NCBI RefSeq assembly: GCF_025200925.1
Contig: NZ_CP104174.1
Coordinates: forward strand, 186,001 to 250,000
DNA from: Bradyrhizobium sp. CB1015
GTDB lineage: Bacteria > Pseudomonadota > Alphaproteobacteria > Rhizobiales > Xanthobacteraceae
Direction: 5' to 3'
Length of the DNA: 64,000 nucleotides
Part shown: in pieces, positions 8,941 through 16,751 of the stretch
Layout of the letters: each line of letters begins with the position of its first letter
Position numbering within the stretch: the first letter of the stretch is position 1
Made by a program: the position numbers and the translations under genes
The notes under the pieces: model-generated
What the model was told of the DNA's origin: nothing
What the model saw: the letters and a program-made list of their open reading frames with translations, nothing else
The model's database searches: none

Positions 8941-9714
8941 TTACTCGATCCACTTCGGCGCGTAAGCCATTCCTTGGCTTTGCGCCGTATCGTGATTGAT
9001 CCAGATTTCGGCGTTCTCCACGCGTAGCAGCTCGATCACCTTGGCCATCGACGCAACCGTCGCCTGCGGGTCGGCATTGAACGAGGGCACGCGCATGTGC
9101 CGGAGGTTCTCCCGGTTATGCGCGACGTCGCCGCTCAGCAGCACGGCGCCACGCCGCGGCAGCCTTGCCATCAGCGAGCAATGCCCGGGAGTATGACCGG
9201 GCGTGAAGATCATGCGCACTGCGCCATCCCCGAATATGTCGTAGTCGCCATCGACGATCTCGTAAGGCCGCTCCTGCAACGCCTCGTAGTGCGGCAGCGA
9301 ATAGCCGAACTCGTCAGGGTCAGGCCCGAACATGGCTTCGAACTCGGCCCGCTGAGCGATCCATCTAGCGTTCTCGAACAGGTCGACATTTCCGATATGA
9401 TCGAAATGCGCGTGAGAAAGCAGGATCGTGCCGATATCGCGGGGCCGCACCCCGATTTCATCCAATTGGTCCGCGATAGGACGATGCACGATGCCGCGTA
9501 TGCCGTGTGCGATGATGCGCCCTTCCGGATGCTTGGCCAGCTCATCCGCTATTCCCGTATCCCAGATCAGCCATTCGCCGCGGTGACGGATGAGATAGGC
9601 ATTGCAGCTCAGCGTCATGGGCATGCCGACATTGATGCCGGGAGAATAGATCGAACCGTCCTCGACCTGCGCAATGCCTCCGTCGAGGATGTAGATCCTG
9701 TCGATTGTCGCCAT
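8941..9714 (-). CDS. Metallo-beta-lactamase-fold hydrolase, AHL-lactonase-like
   Basis: 257 residues. LLSHAHFDHIGN (about residues 111-122) is the HxHxDH zinc motif; other expected elements are IFTPGHTPGHCSLM (third zinc histidine), LLSGDVAH (bridging aspartate) and NHDTAQ near the end. Spacing and length match the N-acyl homoserine lactonase/AttM group, though many relatives cleave other lactones. No signal peptide, so cytosolic. It starts 11 bases after the AraC gene stop, so the two are likely one transcript. Substrate unproven. Confidence 0.75.
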   Translation of the reverse strand: MATIDRIYILDGGIAQVEDGSIYSPGINVGMPMTLSCNAYLIRHRGEWLIWDTGIADELAKHPEGRIIAHGIRGIVHRPIADQLDEIGVRPRDIGTILLSHAHFDHIGNVDLFENARWIAQRAEFEAMFGPDPDEFGYSLPHYEALQERPYEIVDGDYDIFGDGAVRMIFTPGHTPGHCSLMARLPRRGAVLLSGDVAHNRENLRHMRVPSFNADPQATVASMAKVIELLRVENAEIWINHDTAQSQGMAYAPKWIE

Positions 9715-9725
9715 TTCAGAACTCT

Positions 9726-10619
9726 TCAAGCCGCCGATTCGACGCGCCGCTTCGCCTCGCGCATGTCGCGCCCGGGCGGCATGCCGAACAATCGGCAATA
9801 TTCCCGCGTGAACTGCGTGACGCTTTCGTAGCCGACCCGATGAGAGGCGGTCGCAATGCTCGCGCCATCGGCCAGCATGGTGCGGCGCGCCTCGATCAGA
9901 CGAAGCTGCTTCTGAAACTGAAGCGGGGTCAGCGACGTGACGCTGCGAAAGTGCAGGTGAAAGGCCGACTGGCTCATCCCCGCGGCCTTGGCGAGCCGGT
10001 CGACACGCAAAGGCTTCGCATAGTCGGCGCGAATGATCGCAACCGCACTGCCAATCCGCTGCGCATGGCTGTCGGCGATGCCAAGCGCCCTGATGGCGCC
10101 GCCGTGCCGACCGGCCAACAGCCAATAATGCAGCTCCCGCAGCACTTGGCGCTGGAGGATCGAGGCGGACGAGGGCCGATCGATCAGGCGCAACAGCCGC
10201 AGCGCCACCTCGCTCACATCCCGCTCCGTCGGCTCGACCCGCAGCGGCTGGGACGGAACATAAGGCGCCGCCCCCATCTCGACGACCAGCCCCTCGATGA
10301 CAATGGGATCGAGCTCGACGACGAGCGACAGATAGGGCACCGCGGCGGTGGCACGCGTAATCTGGCTCACCGTCGGCACGTCGCTCGAGATCACCAGCGA
10401 ATCGCCTGCGCCCAAGTCGAAGGACGTGGCGCCGACCGCAACACGCTTGGCACCTTGCAGCACCAAGGCGACCAGGGGCTTGGAGATCGCAAATTGGAGC
10501 GCGCTCGGCGCGGTCTCACGGATGATCGAGATGCCGGCGAATGGCGTGGACGCAAGGCCTTTGTCGTCGGCGCGAGCTGCGGCGTAACGGCTGGCGATCT
10601 GGAGCAGCGTTTCGGTCAC
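9726..10619 (-). CDS. AraC-family transcriptional regulator
   Basis: 297 residues. The N-terminal ~180 residues resemble the AraC_N ligand domain (GISIIRETAPSALQFAIS..., LGAGDSLVISSDVPT). The C-terminal ~100 residues contain two helix-turn-helices: LRVDRLAKAAGMSQSAFHLHFRSVTSLTP and ASIATASHRVGYESVTQFTREY, followed by the family signature FGMPPGRD. It is divergent from the SDR gene across 194 bases that carry five phased GGCAA repeats, its likely binding sites, and it precedes the lactonase gene. It probably controls both transcripts. Confidence 0.88.
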   Translation of the reverse strand: MTETLLQIASRYAAARADDKGLASTPFAGISIIRETAPSALQFAISKPLVALVLQGAKRVAVGATSFDLGAGDSLVISSDVPTVSQITRATAAVPYLSLVVELDPIVIEGLVVEMGAAPYVPSQPLRVEPTERDVSEVALRLLRLIDRPSSASILQRQVLRELHYWLLAGRHGGAIRALGIADSHAQRIGSAVAIIRADYAKPLRVDRLAKAAGMSQSAFHLHFRSVTSLTPLQFQKQLRLIEARRTMLADGASIATASHRVGYESVTQFTREYCRLFGMPPGRDMREAKRRVESAA

Positions 10620-10649
10620 GGGCCCAATCTAGGCCGAGCCAGGCACGCG

Positions 10650-10754
10650 GGCAATTGCCGAGGGGCGATCGGGCAAGAAGACGGGAGTTTCAGGCAAGCC
10701 TGTCGCCGGCCGCATTCCGGGAGGATTGGGCAAGACGATCGGAGCATCCGGCAA
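10650..10754. promoter_or_regulatory. Five phased GGCAA direct repeats, probable AraC-regulator operator
   Basis: GGCAA occurs at 10650, 10672, 10693, 10729 and 10750, all on the + strand, with spacings of 22, 21, 36 and 21 bases. Four of the five are preceded by G or C and followed within 4-8 bases by CGG or similar. A 21-bp step is two helical turns, the classic spacing of AraC half-sites. They fill the gap between the divergent AraC and SDR genes. Confidence 0.7.
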
Positions 10755-10813
10755 CATCGGATGCCTGATCACAGGCAGAAAGGCCCCACCGAAACTTCAC
10801 GAGGAAGCCTCAA

Positions 10814-11569
10814 ATGCCCACCATTTCGCTCGTCACCGGCGCCAGCCGGGGCCTTGGCCGCAATACCGCAATCGCCATCGCGCGTCACGGCGGCGACGTC
10901 ATCATGACCTATCGCAGCGGCGCCGCCGCCGCCCGCGAGGTCGTCGCCGAAATCGAGGCGCTCGGCCGAAAGGCGGTCGCGCTCCAGCTCGACGTCACCT
11001 CCGTATCGACCTTTCCGGCGTTTGCCGCAAAAGTCGGATCGGCGCTGGCGGAGCACTGGCACACTGACAAGTTCGATCATCTCGTCAACAATGCCGGCCA
11101 GGGCGAAATGGCCGCCATCGCCGAGACGACGGAGCAGCAGTTCGACGCGCTCTTCGACACCCATGTCAAAGGGCCGTTCTTTCTGACGCAGGCCTTGCTG
11201 CCGCTGCTTGGCGACAAAGGCCGGATCATCAACTTCTCGAGCGGGCTGACGCGCGTGTCTTTCCCCGGCTTCTCGGCCTATGCCGCCGCCAAGGGCGCCA
11301 TCGAGGTTCTGACCGTGTACATGGCAAGAGAATTCGGCGAACGGGGCATCACCGCCAACGTCGTCGCGCCGGGCGCGATCGAGACCGACTTCCTCGGCGG
11401 CGCCGTCCGCGACATGCCGGATTTGAACAAGCAGTTCGCGCAAATGACCGCGCTCGGCCGCGTCGGTGTGCCCGACGACATCGGGCCGATGGTCGCGAGC
11501 CTGCTCGGTCCCGACAACCGCTGGGTTACGGCCCAGCGCATCGAGGTGTCCGGCGGCCAGACGATCTGA
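10814..11569 (+). CDS. SDR-family oxidoreductase
   Basis: 251 residues. The Rossmann glycine motif TGASRGLGRN (about residues 8-17), LVNNAGQGEMAAI (NNAG), catalytic Ser in INFSSGLTRV, and YAAAKGA (YxxxK), followed by ITANVVAPGAIETDF. A classical NAD(P)H short-chain dehydrogenase; the substrate is unknown. Divergent from the AraC gene and probably controlled by it. After its TGA the same frame stays open into the DUF6455 remnant. Confidence 0.9.
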   Translation: MPTISLVTGASRGLGRNTAIAIARHGGDVIMTYRSGAAAAREVVAEIEALGRKAVALQLDVTSVSTFPAFAAKVGSALAEHWHTDKFDHLVNNAGQGEMAAIAETTEQQFDALFDTHVKGPFFLTQALLPLLGDKGRIINFSSGLTRVSFPGFSAYAAAKGAIEVLTVYMAREFGERGITANVVAPGAIETDFLGGAVRDMPDLNKQFAQMTALGRVGVPDDIGPMVASLLGPDNRWVTAQRIEVSGGQTI

Positions 11570-11635
11570 GTGCAACGGCACTTGCGCACTTCGTCGCGAG
11601 GCGGCGGAGTGTGCGCCCCTCGGCGCTTCCCCGCC

Positions 11636-11716
11636 GCCGCGGAGAACTACCACGACTCTTGCGGTAACGCCTCGACGCTGGAGACGCTCGAGCGCGTCGG
11701 CCTCGCGCCGCGGTGA
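11636..11716 (+). pseudogene. Remnant of a DUF6455 gene (direct repeat copy 2)
   Basis: The bases encode AAENYHDSCGNASTLETLER then VGLAPR and a stop, against AAENYHGYCGNASTLETLER then AEHAPR in the gene at 8511-8930; 74 of 81 bases match. There is no start codon or N-terminal part, so it is a broken 3' fragment. Upstream sequence back to the SDR stop shows only doubtful similarity to the rest of the gene. Confidence 0.8.
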
Positions 11717-11729
11717 ATGACGGCGTGGG

Positions 11730-12386
11730 CTATCTGTTCAGAATCGACAGAACCGCACGCGCGAGATCGGCAGGCCGTTCCACCAATTGATCTGCGCCTG
11801 CCGTCTCCAGCTCATCCCGGCTGCCATAGCCCCAGAGCACGCCGACGCTGCGCATCTCGACAGCGTGAGCACCGACGATGTCGTGGCGCCGATCGCCGAC
11901 CATGAGGCTATGCGCTGCGGAGATGTTCTGATCGGATAGGATATGGGCGAGCAGCTCCGGCTTGTGATCCAGACTGCCGCCCGGCATTGAACCGTAGATG
12001 CCGTCGAAGTGCACGGCCAGATTCAGGTTCTGCAAAATGCGTTGCGCGAAAACCTGGCGCTTCGATGTAGCGAGATAGATCCGCAATCCGGCGCGTCGCA
12101 TGTCCTCGATCGCAGCGCCGATTCCGGAATAGAGCTCGCTTCCGAGCAGACCGGCTTGGCCATAATGCTCGCGATAGGCAACGGCGGCTTGATCGATTCG
12201 ATCGTCGCCGTACGCCGCCAGCAAGGTTCGCAAGATGTCTTCGAGCGGCGGCCCGATGGTTATCTCGGGGGCATCGTCGGGATCGCGTCCGAGTGCCCGC
12301 AATGCGGCTGAGCAGCTCGCGATGATGCCCGGCCGGGAATCCACCAGCGTTCCGTCGAGATCGAGCAGGACGGAACGGGAGCGCAC
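11730..12386 (-). CDS. HAD-superfamily phosphatase (phosphoglycolate phosphatase-like)
   Basis: 218 residues. LLDLDGTLVDSRPGI at residues 7-21 is HAD motif I (DxDGT), LATSKRQ supplies motif II Ser/Thr, HKPE (DHKPELL) motif III Lys, and MVGDRRHDIVGA motif IV. The helical cap between motifs I and II matches subfamily IA (Gph-like). The start is GTG 12386; no better ATG is in frame. The upstream CitE-like gene ends 3 bases before, so the two are co-transcribed. Confidence 0.85.
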   Translation of the reverse strand: MRSRSVLLDLDGTLVDSRPGIIASCSAALRALGRDPDDAPEITIGPPLEDILRTLLAAYGDDRIDQAAVAYREHYGQAGLLGSELYSGIGAAIEDMRRAGLRIYLATSKRQVFAQRILQNLNLAVHFDGIYGSMPGGSLDHKPELLAHILSDQNISAAHSLMVGDRRHDIVGAHAVEMRSVGVLWGYGSRDELETAGADQLVERPADLARAVLSILNR

Positions 12387-12389
12387 CCC

Positions 12390-13271
12390 TCAACCCTTCC
12401 CCATCGCCGCGATCGCGTCCGCGATCGCGATCGTGCGCCGGGCCATGTCGGCGTGCAGGCGCTCCACCATCGCGCCGTCGAGACGGATCGCACCGCGCGC
12501 GGCGTTCTCCGGCAATTCGAACGCCGCGATGATCTTTCGCGCGCGGGCGACTTCCTCCTCGGGCGGCGTGAAGATCGCATTGCAGGCGTCGATCTGGGAG
12601 GGGTGGATCAGCGTCTTGCCGTCGAAGCCGAGATCGCGGCCCTGCGCGCATTCGGTGGCGAAACCGTCGGAATTGGCGATGTCGCTGTAGGGGCCGTCGA
12701 GGATCTCGAGGCCGTGGGTGCGCGTCGCCAGGATGCAATGGGTGATCATCGGGATCATCGCGGCGCGGCCCGGCAGCATCCGGATCCGCGTCTCGCGCGA
12801 GATGTCGTTCGGGCCGAACACGAAGCCCGAGAGGCGGCGCGATGGATCGCGGCCGGCGGCGGCCAGTTCCTCGGCGTGCAGCACGGCGCGCGCGGTCTCG
12901 ATCATGGCCCAGACCTTCACGGTCGGCGCGGCGCCGAGCTCGGCCAGCTTCCGGCCGATGACGTCGAGATCCTCGACGCTCGAGACTTTTGGAACCAGGA
13001 TGCCGTCCGGCGACGCCTTGGCCGCCATGGCGACGTCATCCGGCCACCAGGGCGTGTCGAGGCCGTTGGTCCGGATCAGGATCTCGCGCCTGCCAAAGCC
13101 CTTGGCGGCGATCGCCGCCGCAATGCCGTCGCGCGCCGCCGCCTTGGCCTCAGGGGCGACGGAATCCTCGAGGTCGAGGATCAGGCCGTCGGCGGGCAGA
13201 TTGCGCGCCTTTTCCAGCGCGCGCGGGTTGGAGCCGGGCATGAACAGATGGCTGCGGCGCGGGCGGGTCAT
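12390..13271 (-). CDS. HpcH/HpaI aldolase / citrate lyase beta-like protein
   Basis: 293 residues, a TIM-barrel lyase of the CitE family. RSHLFMPGSNPRALEKA, then ADGLILDLEDSVAPEAKAAAR (acidic metal ligand region), ILIRTNG, ILVPKV, IETARAVL and FGPNDISRE, all landmarks of CitE/malyl-CoA lyase-like enzymes. The complete citrate lyase complex genes are absent, so it is more likely a (3S)-malyl-CoA thioesterase or beta-methylmalyl-CoA lyase type enzyme. ATG 13271 chosen; the frame extends to 13316. Confidence 0.85.
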   Translation of the reverse strand: MTRPRRSHLFMPGSNPRALEKARNLPADGLILDLEDSVAPEAKAAARDGIAAAIAAKGFGRREILIRTNGLDTPWWPDDVAMAAKASPDGILVPKVSSVEDLDVIGRKLAELGAAPTVKVWAMIETARAVLHAEELAAAGRDPSRRLSGFVFGPNDISRETRIRMLPGRAAMIPMITHCILATRTHGLEILDGPYSDIANSDGFATECAQGRDLGFDGKTLIHPSQIDACNAIFTPPEEEVARARKIIAAFELPENAARGAIRLDGAMVERLHADMARRTIAIADAIAAMGKG

Positions 13272-13374
13272 GCTGGCGTTCCTTCCTGGTCTGTCGTCCC
13301 CCCAAGCCGATAGCATTTGGCCTGCCCATTCGAAAGGCTTGTCGGCCTTGGCGGTATGTGATTAGGCATGGACC

Positions 13375-14016
13375 ATGACGACATTCCCGAAGCATTTGCT
13401 GGACGGCTACAAGGCCTTCGCGACCCAGCGGCTGCCGACCGAGCAGAACCGCTATCGCGAACTCTCGGTCAAAGGGCAGTCGCCTGAGACCATGGTGATC
13501 GGCTGCTGCGACTCCCGGGTCTCCCCCGAGGTGATCTTCGACGCGGGGCCGGGCGAGCTATTCGTCGTCCGCAACATCGCCAATCTGGTGCCGACTTATC
13601 AGCCTGACGAAGGCGCGCACGGCGTCTCGGCAGCGCTGGAGTTTGCGGTGACGGTGCTGAAGGTGAAGCACATCGTGGTGCTCGGCCACGCGCAATGCGG
13701 CGGCATCCGAGCCTTCGTCGACAAGATCGAGCCGCTGACGCCGGGCGACTTCATCGGCAAATGGATGCAGATGTTCATCAAGCCGGGCGAGGTGGTCGAA
13801 CAGCGCGAGCACGAGACCATGGCGCAATTCGTCGAGCGCATCGAGAAGGCCGCCGTGTTCCGCAGCCTGGAAAACCTGATGACCTTCCCGTTCGTGCGCA
13901 AGGCCGTGGAGAGCGGCCAGATGCAGACTCACGGCGCCTATTTCGGCGTTGCGGAAGGATCGCTGTTCGTGCTGGACAAGGCGACCAAGGAATTCAAGAA
14001 CGCGCGCGCGGCATAG
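13375..14016 (+). CDS. Beta-class carbonic anhydrase
   Basis: 213 residues. Zinc ligands in GCCDSRVSPE (Cys, with the Asp-Arg dyad) and VVLGHAQCGGIRA (His, Cys). It interconverts CO2 and bicarbonate. Pocket residues PELIF-like (SPEVIFDAGPGELFVVRNIANLVP) are present. ATG 13375 is used; another ATG seven bases upstream is out of frame. Divergent from the CitE-like gene across ~100 bases. Confidence 0.93.
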   Translation: MTTFPKHLLDGYKAFATQRLPTEQNRYRELSVKGQSPETMVIGCCDSRVSPEVIFDAGPGELFVVRNIANLVPTYQPDEGAHGVSAALEFAVTVLKVKHIVVLGHAQCGGIRAFVDKIEPLTPGDFIGKWMQMFIKPGEVVEQREHETMAQFVERIEKAAVFRSLENLMTFPFVRKAVESGQMQTHGAYFGVAEGSLFVLDKATKEFKNARAA

Positions 14017-14163
14017 CCCGCTCGCCGGTGGGGCAAAGCGGCAACGTCTTTGCCGGCCCCGCAATAGGACGTATCGGGGCCTGCAAATCGTGCGTGATGA
14101 ATGGCGGACAGGCGCCCGGTTCGCTAGAGTGCTCCCCATTCGCCACTCGCCCTTTGCTGTTTC

Positions 14164-14859
14164 ATGCTGATCCTTGCCATCGATACTGCGCTCGACGCCT
14201 GCGCGGCCGCCGTTCTCGATACCGACGCCGGCGAGCTCCTCGCACGGGAATCGCAGCTCATGAAGCGCGGCCATGCCGAGGCGTTGATGCCGATGATCGC
14301 GCGCGTGATGCAATCGGCCAGCCTCGCCTTCACCTCGCTCGACCGCATCGCCGTCACCGTCGGGCCCGGCAGCTTCACCGGCCTGCGCGTCGGCATCTCG
14401 GCGGCGCGGGGCCTTGCACTGGCGGCGAAACGGCCGGCGGTCGGGCTGACGACGCTGTCGGCCTATGCCGCCGGTGTCGTCGGCCAGAGCGGAACGGCGC
14501 CGGTGATCTCCGCGATCGACGCGCGGCACGACCACGTCTATTTCCAGATCGTCGCCGGCGACGGCAGCCAGCTGGTGCGCCCCTGCGTCGCCGCCATCGA
14601 CGCGGCAATCGCGGCCTCGCAATTCGGCGCGCCGCATCTGGTCGGCAATGCCGCTAATATCCTCGCCGATCGCTGGCCGAAGGACGGACCGCAACCCGTT
14701 GCGGTCGACGCGCAGCCCGCGCCCGACATCAGCTGGATCGCCTGGCTCGGCGCGGCGGCCAATCCCGACACCAATCCGGCGCGGCCGTTCTATCTGAAAG
14801 CGCCCGACGCCAAACCGACGGCACAGACGCCGCGCGCAGCACAAGCCGCGACCTCATGA
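14164..14859 (+). CDS. tsaB: tRNA threonylcarbamoyladenosine biosynthesis protein TsaB
   Basis: 231 residues. ASKHA-fold protein: MLILAIDTALDACAAAVLD, HAEALMPMI and TVGPGSFTGLRVGISAARGLAL (about residues 60-81) are TsaB hallmarks. It partners TsaD and TsaE in making t6A37 on ANN-reading tRNAs; TsaE is the N-terminal half of a fusion at 60.6 kb. The stop overlaps the rimI start (ATGA). Confidence 0.95.
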   Translation: MLILAIDTALDACAAAVLDTDAGELLARESQLMKRGHAEALMPMIARVMQSASLAFTSLDRIAVTVGPGSFTGLRVGISAARGLALAAKRPAVGLTTLSAYAAGVVGQSGTAPVISAIDARHDHVYFQIVAGDGSQLVRPCVAAIDAAIAASQFGAPHLVGNAANILADRWPKDGPQPVAVDAQPAPDISWIAWLGAAANPDTNPARPFYLKAPDAKPTAQTPRAAQAATS

Positions 14860-15341
14860 TGGGATGGCTGTCGGAGTGGTGGCGCGGCGGCACGGCCGCC
14901 GTCGAGCCAGCGACCATGCGCGATGCCGCGCGCCTCGCGCAGCTGCACGGCGCCGCCTTCGCGCAGGGCTGGGGCGAAGGCGAGTTCGAGAGCATGATGA
15001 GCGAGCGCCACACGCTGGTGCATCGCCTGCGTCTCGGCCGCAAGACGATCGGCTTTGCGGTCTCGCGGATCGGCGCGGACGAAGCGGAAATTCTCTCGGT
15101 TGCGGTGGACGGGGCTTATCGCGGCCGCGGCCTCTCCCGTACGCTGCTGATGACCCATCTCGGACACCTCGCCGGGCGCGGCGTGCGCACGATATTTCTG
15201 GAAGTGGAGGAAAACAACCAGCCGGCGCGGCGGCTTTACGATCGAGCTGGATTCGTGGTGGTCGGACGCCGCGATCGCTACTATAAGCAGCCCAACGGGG
15301 AACAATTGAACGCCCTTCTGATGCGACGCGACTTGGCGTAA
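14856..15341 (+). CDS. rimI: Ribosomal protein S18-alanine N-acetyltransferase RimI
   Basis: 161 residues, GNAT fold. The acetyl-CoA loop VDGAYRGRGLSRTLL (about 85-99), then FLEVEENNQPARRLYDRAGFVVVGRRDRYY, which is the RimI/GNAT C-terminal pattern. Four-base overlap with tsaB indicates translational coupling, the common tsaB-rimI arrangement. Confidence 0.9.
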   Translation: MMGWLSEWWRGGTAAVEPATMRDAARLAQLHGAAFAQGWGEGEFESMMSERHTLVHRLRLGRKTIGFAVSRIGADEAEILSVAVDGAYRGRGLSRTLLMTHLGHLAGRGVRTIFLEVEENNQPARRLYDRAGFVVVGRRDRYYKQPNGEQLNALLMRRDLA

Positions 15342-15379
15342 CATCGGTGGCAGAAAGCGCCCGCCAGGCAGACAACGCT

Positions 15380-15835
15380 ATGACCACACTGAAACATTCT
15401 CCTGCATCCAAGCCGTCCGATATCGAGGCGCGCTGCGCCGCCACGGGCATGCGCATGACCGAGCAGCGCCGCGTCATCGCCCGTGTGCTGGCGGAAGCGA
15501 TCGATCATCCCGACGTCGAGGAACTGTACCGGCGCTGCGTTGCGGTCGACGACAAGATCTCGATCTCGACGGTCTACCGCACCGTGAAACTGTTCGAGGA
15601 CGCCGGCATCATCGAGCGTCACGATTTCCGCGAAGGCCGCGCCCGCTACGAGCAGATGCGCGACAGTCATCACGATCACCTGATCAATCTGCGCGACGGC
15701 AAGGTGATCGAGTTCACCTCGGAGGAGATCGAGAAGCTGCAGGCCGAGATCGCCCGCAAGCTCGGCTATCGTCTGGTCGATCACCGGCTCGAGCTCTATT
15801 GCGTCCCGCTCGACGACGACAAGCCGACGAACTGA
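15380..15835 (+). CDS. fur: Fur-family metalloregulator (Fur/Mur type)
   Basis: 151 residues from ATG 15380; a GTG 33 bases upstream is possible. Winged helix: ATGMRMTEQRRVIARVLAEA and SISTVYRTVKLFEDAGII. Metal site: DSHHDHLI (His 97-100) and Glu/His residues of the dimer domain. The sequence closely matches the Bradyrhizobium Fur, which in these bacteria responds largely to manganese (Mur) and represses irr. irr, with a candidate site for this protein, is 31 kb downstream. It follows rimI by 38 bases. Confidence 0.9.
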   Translation: MTTLKHSPASKPSDIEARCAATGMRMTEQRRVIARVLAEAIDHPDVEELYRRCVAVDDKISISTVYRTVKLFEDAGIIERHDFREGRARYEQMRDSHHDHLINLRDGKVIEFTSEEIEKLQAEIARKLGYRLVDHRLELYCVPLDDDKPTN

Positions 15836-15838
15836 TTG

Positions 15839-15885
15839 GGCATGACCTTGTCGGAAAACCGCTTCACACTTCTCCGGGTCATGCC
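15839..15885. repeat. Short inverted repeat, GGCATGACC type
   Basis: GGCATGACC at 15839 and GGTCATGCC ending at 15885 with a CGGAAAACCGCTTCACACTT-like middle, a small repeat family I recall from Bradyrhizobium. It lies between fur and the next HAD gene and could form a hairpin at the end of fur mRNA. Confidence 0.65.
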
Positions 15886-15888
15886 TTA

Positions 15889-16569
15889 GTGCCCATCGAC
15901 CTCATCATCTTCGATTGCGACGGCGTGCTCGTGGACAGCGAGGTGATCTCCTGTCGCGCGCATGCGGACGTGCTGACGCGGCACGGCTATCCGATCACGT
16001 CGGAGCAGGTGTTCGAGCGCTTCCTCGGCCGCTCGACAAAACAGGCCAATCTGGAGATCGAGACCGAGCTCGGCCGCAAGCTGCCCGAGGCCTACCACGG
16101 CGATCTTCAGGATGAGCTGTTCCGTTCGTTCGAAGCCGACCTGGAAGCAATCCGCGGCATCCACGACGTGCTCGATGTCGTCACGCAAGCCGTCTGTGTC
16201 GCCTCCAGCGGTTCGCATCCGCGCATGCGGGTGAGTCTCGGGAGCACGGGGCTCTATGAGCGTTTCGCGCCAAATATCTTCTCGGCCTCGCAGGTCAAGA
16301 ACGGCAAGCCGGCGCCGGACCTGTTCCTGTTCGCGGCGAGACAAATGGGCGTGCCGCCCGAGCGGTGCGTCGTGATCGAGGACAGCCTCGCCGGCATCGC
16401 CGGCGCCCGGGCCGCCGGCATGACGGTTTTCGGCTTTTACGGGGGCAGCCATTGCCGCGACGGCTATGCCGAGACGCTGCGCCAGGCGGGCGCCGACCTG
16501 ATCTTTGCCGACATGCATCAGCTGCCGGAGCTGGTCCGGCGCGTCGAGGCGGACGCTCTGGCGGGCTGA
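15889..16569 (+). CDS. HAD-family hydrolase (beta-phosphoglucomutase-like)
   Basis: 226 residues from GTG 15889. IIFDCDGVLVDSEVIS at the N terminus is HAD motif I (DxDGV), VASSGSHPRM motif II, KPAPDLFLFAARQMG motif III, VIEDSLAGIAGARAAGM motif IV. The cap is helical (subfamily IA). Substrate unknown. An ATG frame upstream runs through the palindromic repeat and is not credible as a start. Confidence 0.82.
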   Translation: MPIDLIIFDCDGVLVDSEVISCRAHADVLTRHGYPITSEQVFERFLGRSTKQANLEIETELGRKLPEAYHGDLQDELFRSFEADLEAIRGIHDVLDVVTQAVCVASSGSHPRMRVSLGSTGLYERFAPNIFSASQVKNGKPAPDLFLFAARQMGVPPERCVVIEDSLAGIAGARAAGMTVFGFYGGSHCRDGYAETLRQAGADLIFADMHQLPELVRRVEADALAG

Positions 16570-16577
16570 TTGTTGCT

Positions 16578-16672
16578 GTCATTCCGGGGCGATGCGCAGC
16601 ATCGAACCCGGAATCTCGCACCAAAACCTCTGGATTCCGGGTTCGCTCGCGGTGCGAGCGCCCCGGAATGAC
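16578..16672. repeat. Dispersed repeat, GTCATTCCGGG type
   Basis: GTCATTCCGGGGCG...CGCCCCGGAATGAC ends, with a second pair (AACCCGGAATC / GATTCCGGGTT) in the middle. Related to 4752-4789. Confidence 0.75.
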
Positions 16673-16751
16673 CGTTTGAGCACCCATTCGCTGGATTTTC
16701 GGCCCTCCAGCCTATATCTGAGGGCCGTCCTCCACCTCCATTTCGGGTTCC

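Noticed and set aside
11466..11720. Open frame across the SDR end and the DUF6455 fragment
   Set aside because: It is out of frame with the real SDR and the fragment; only the frame that reads AAENYHDSCGN shows homology.
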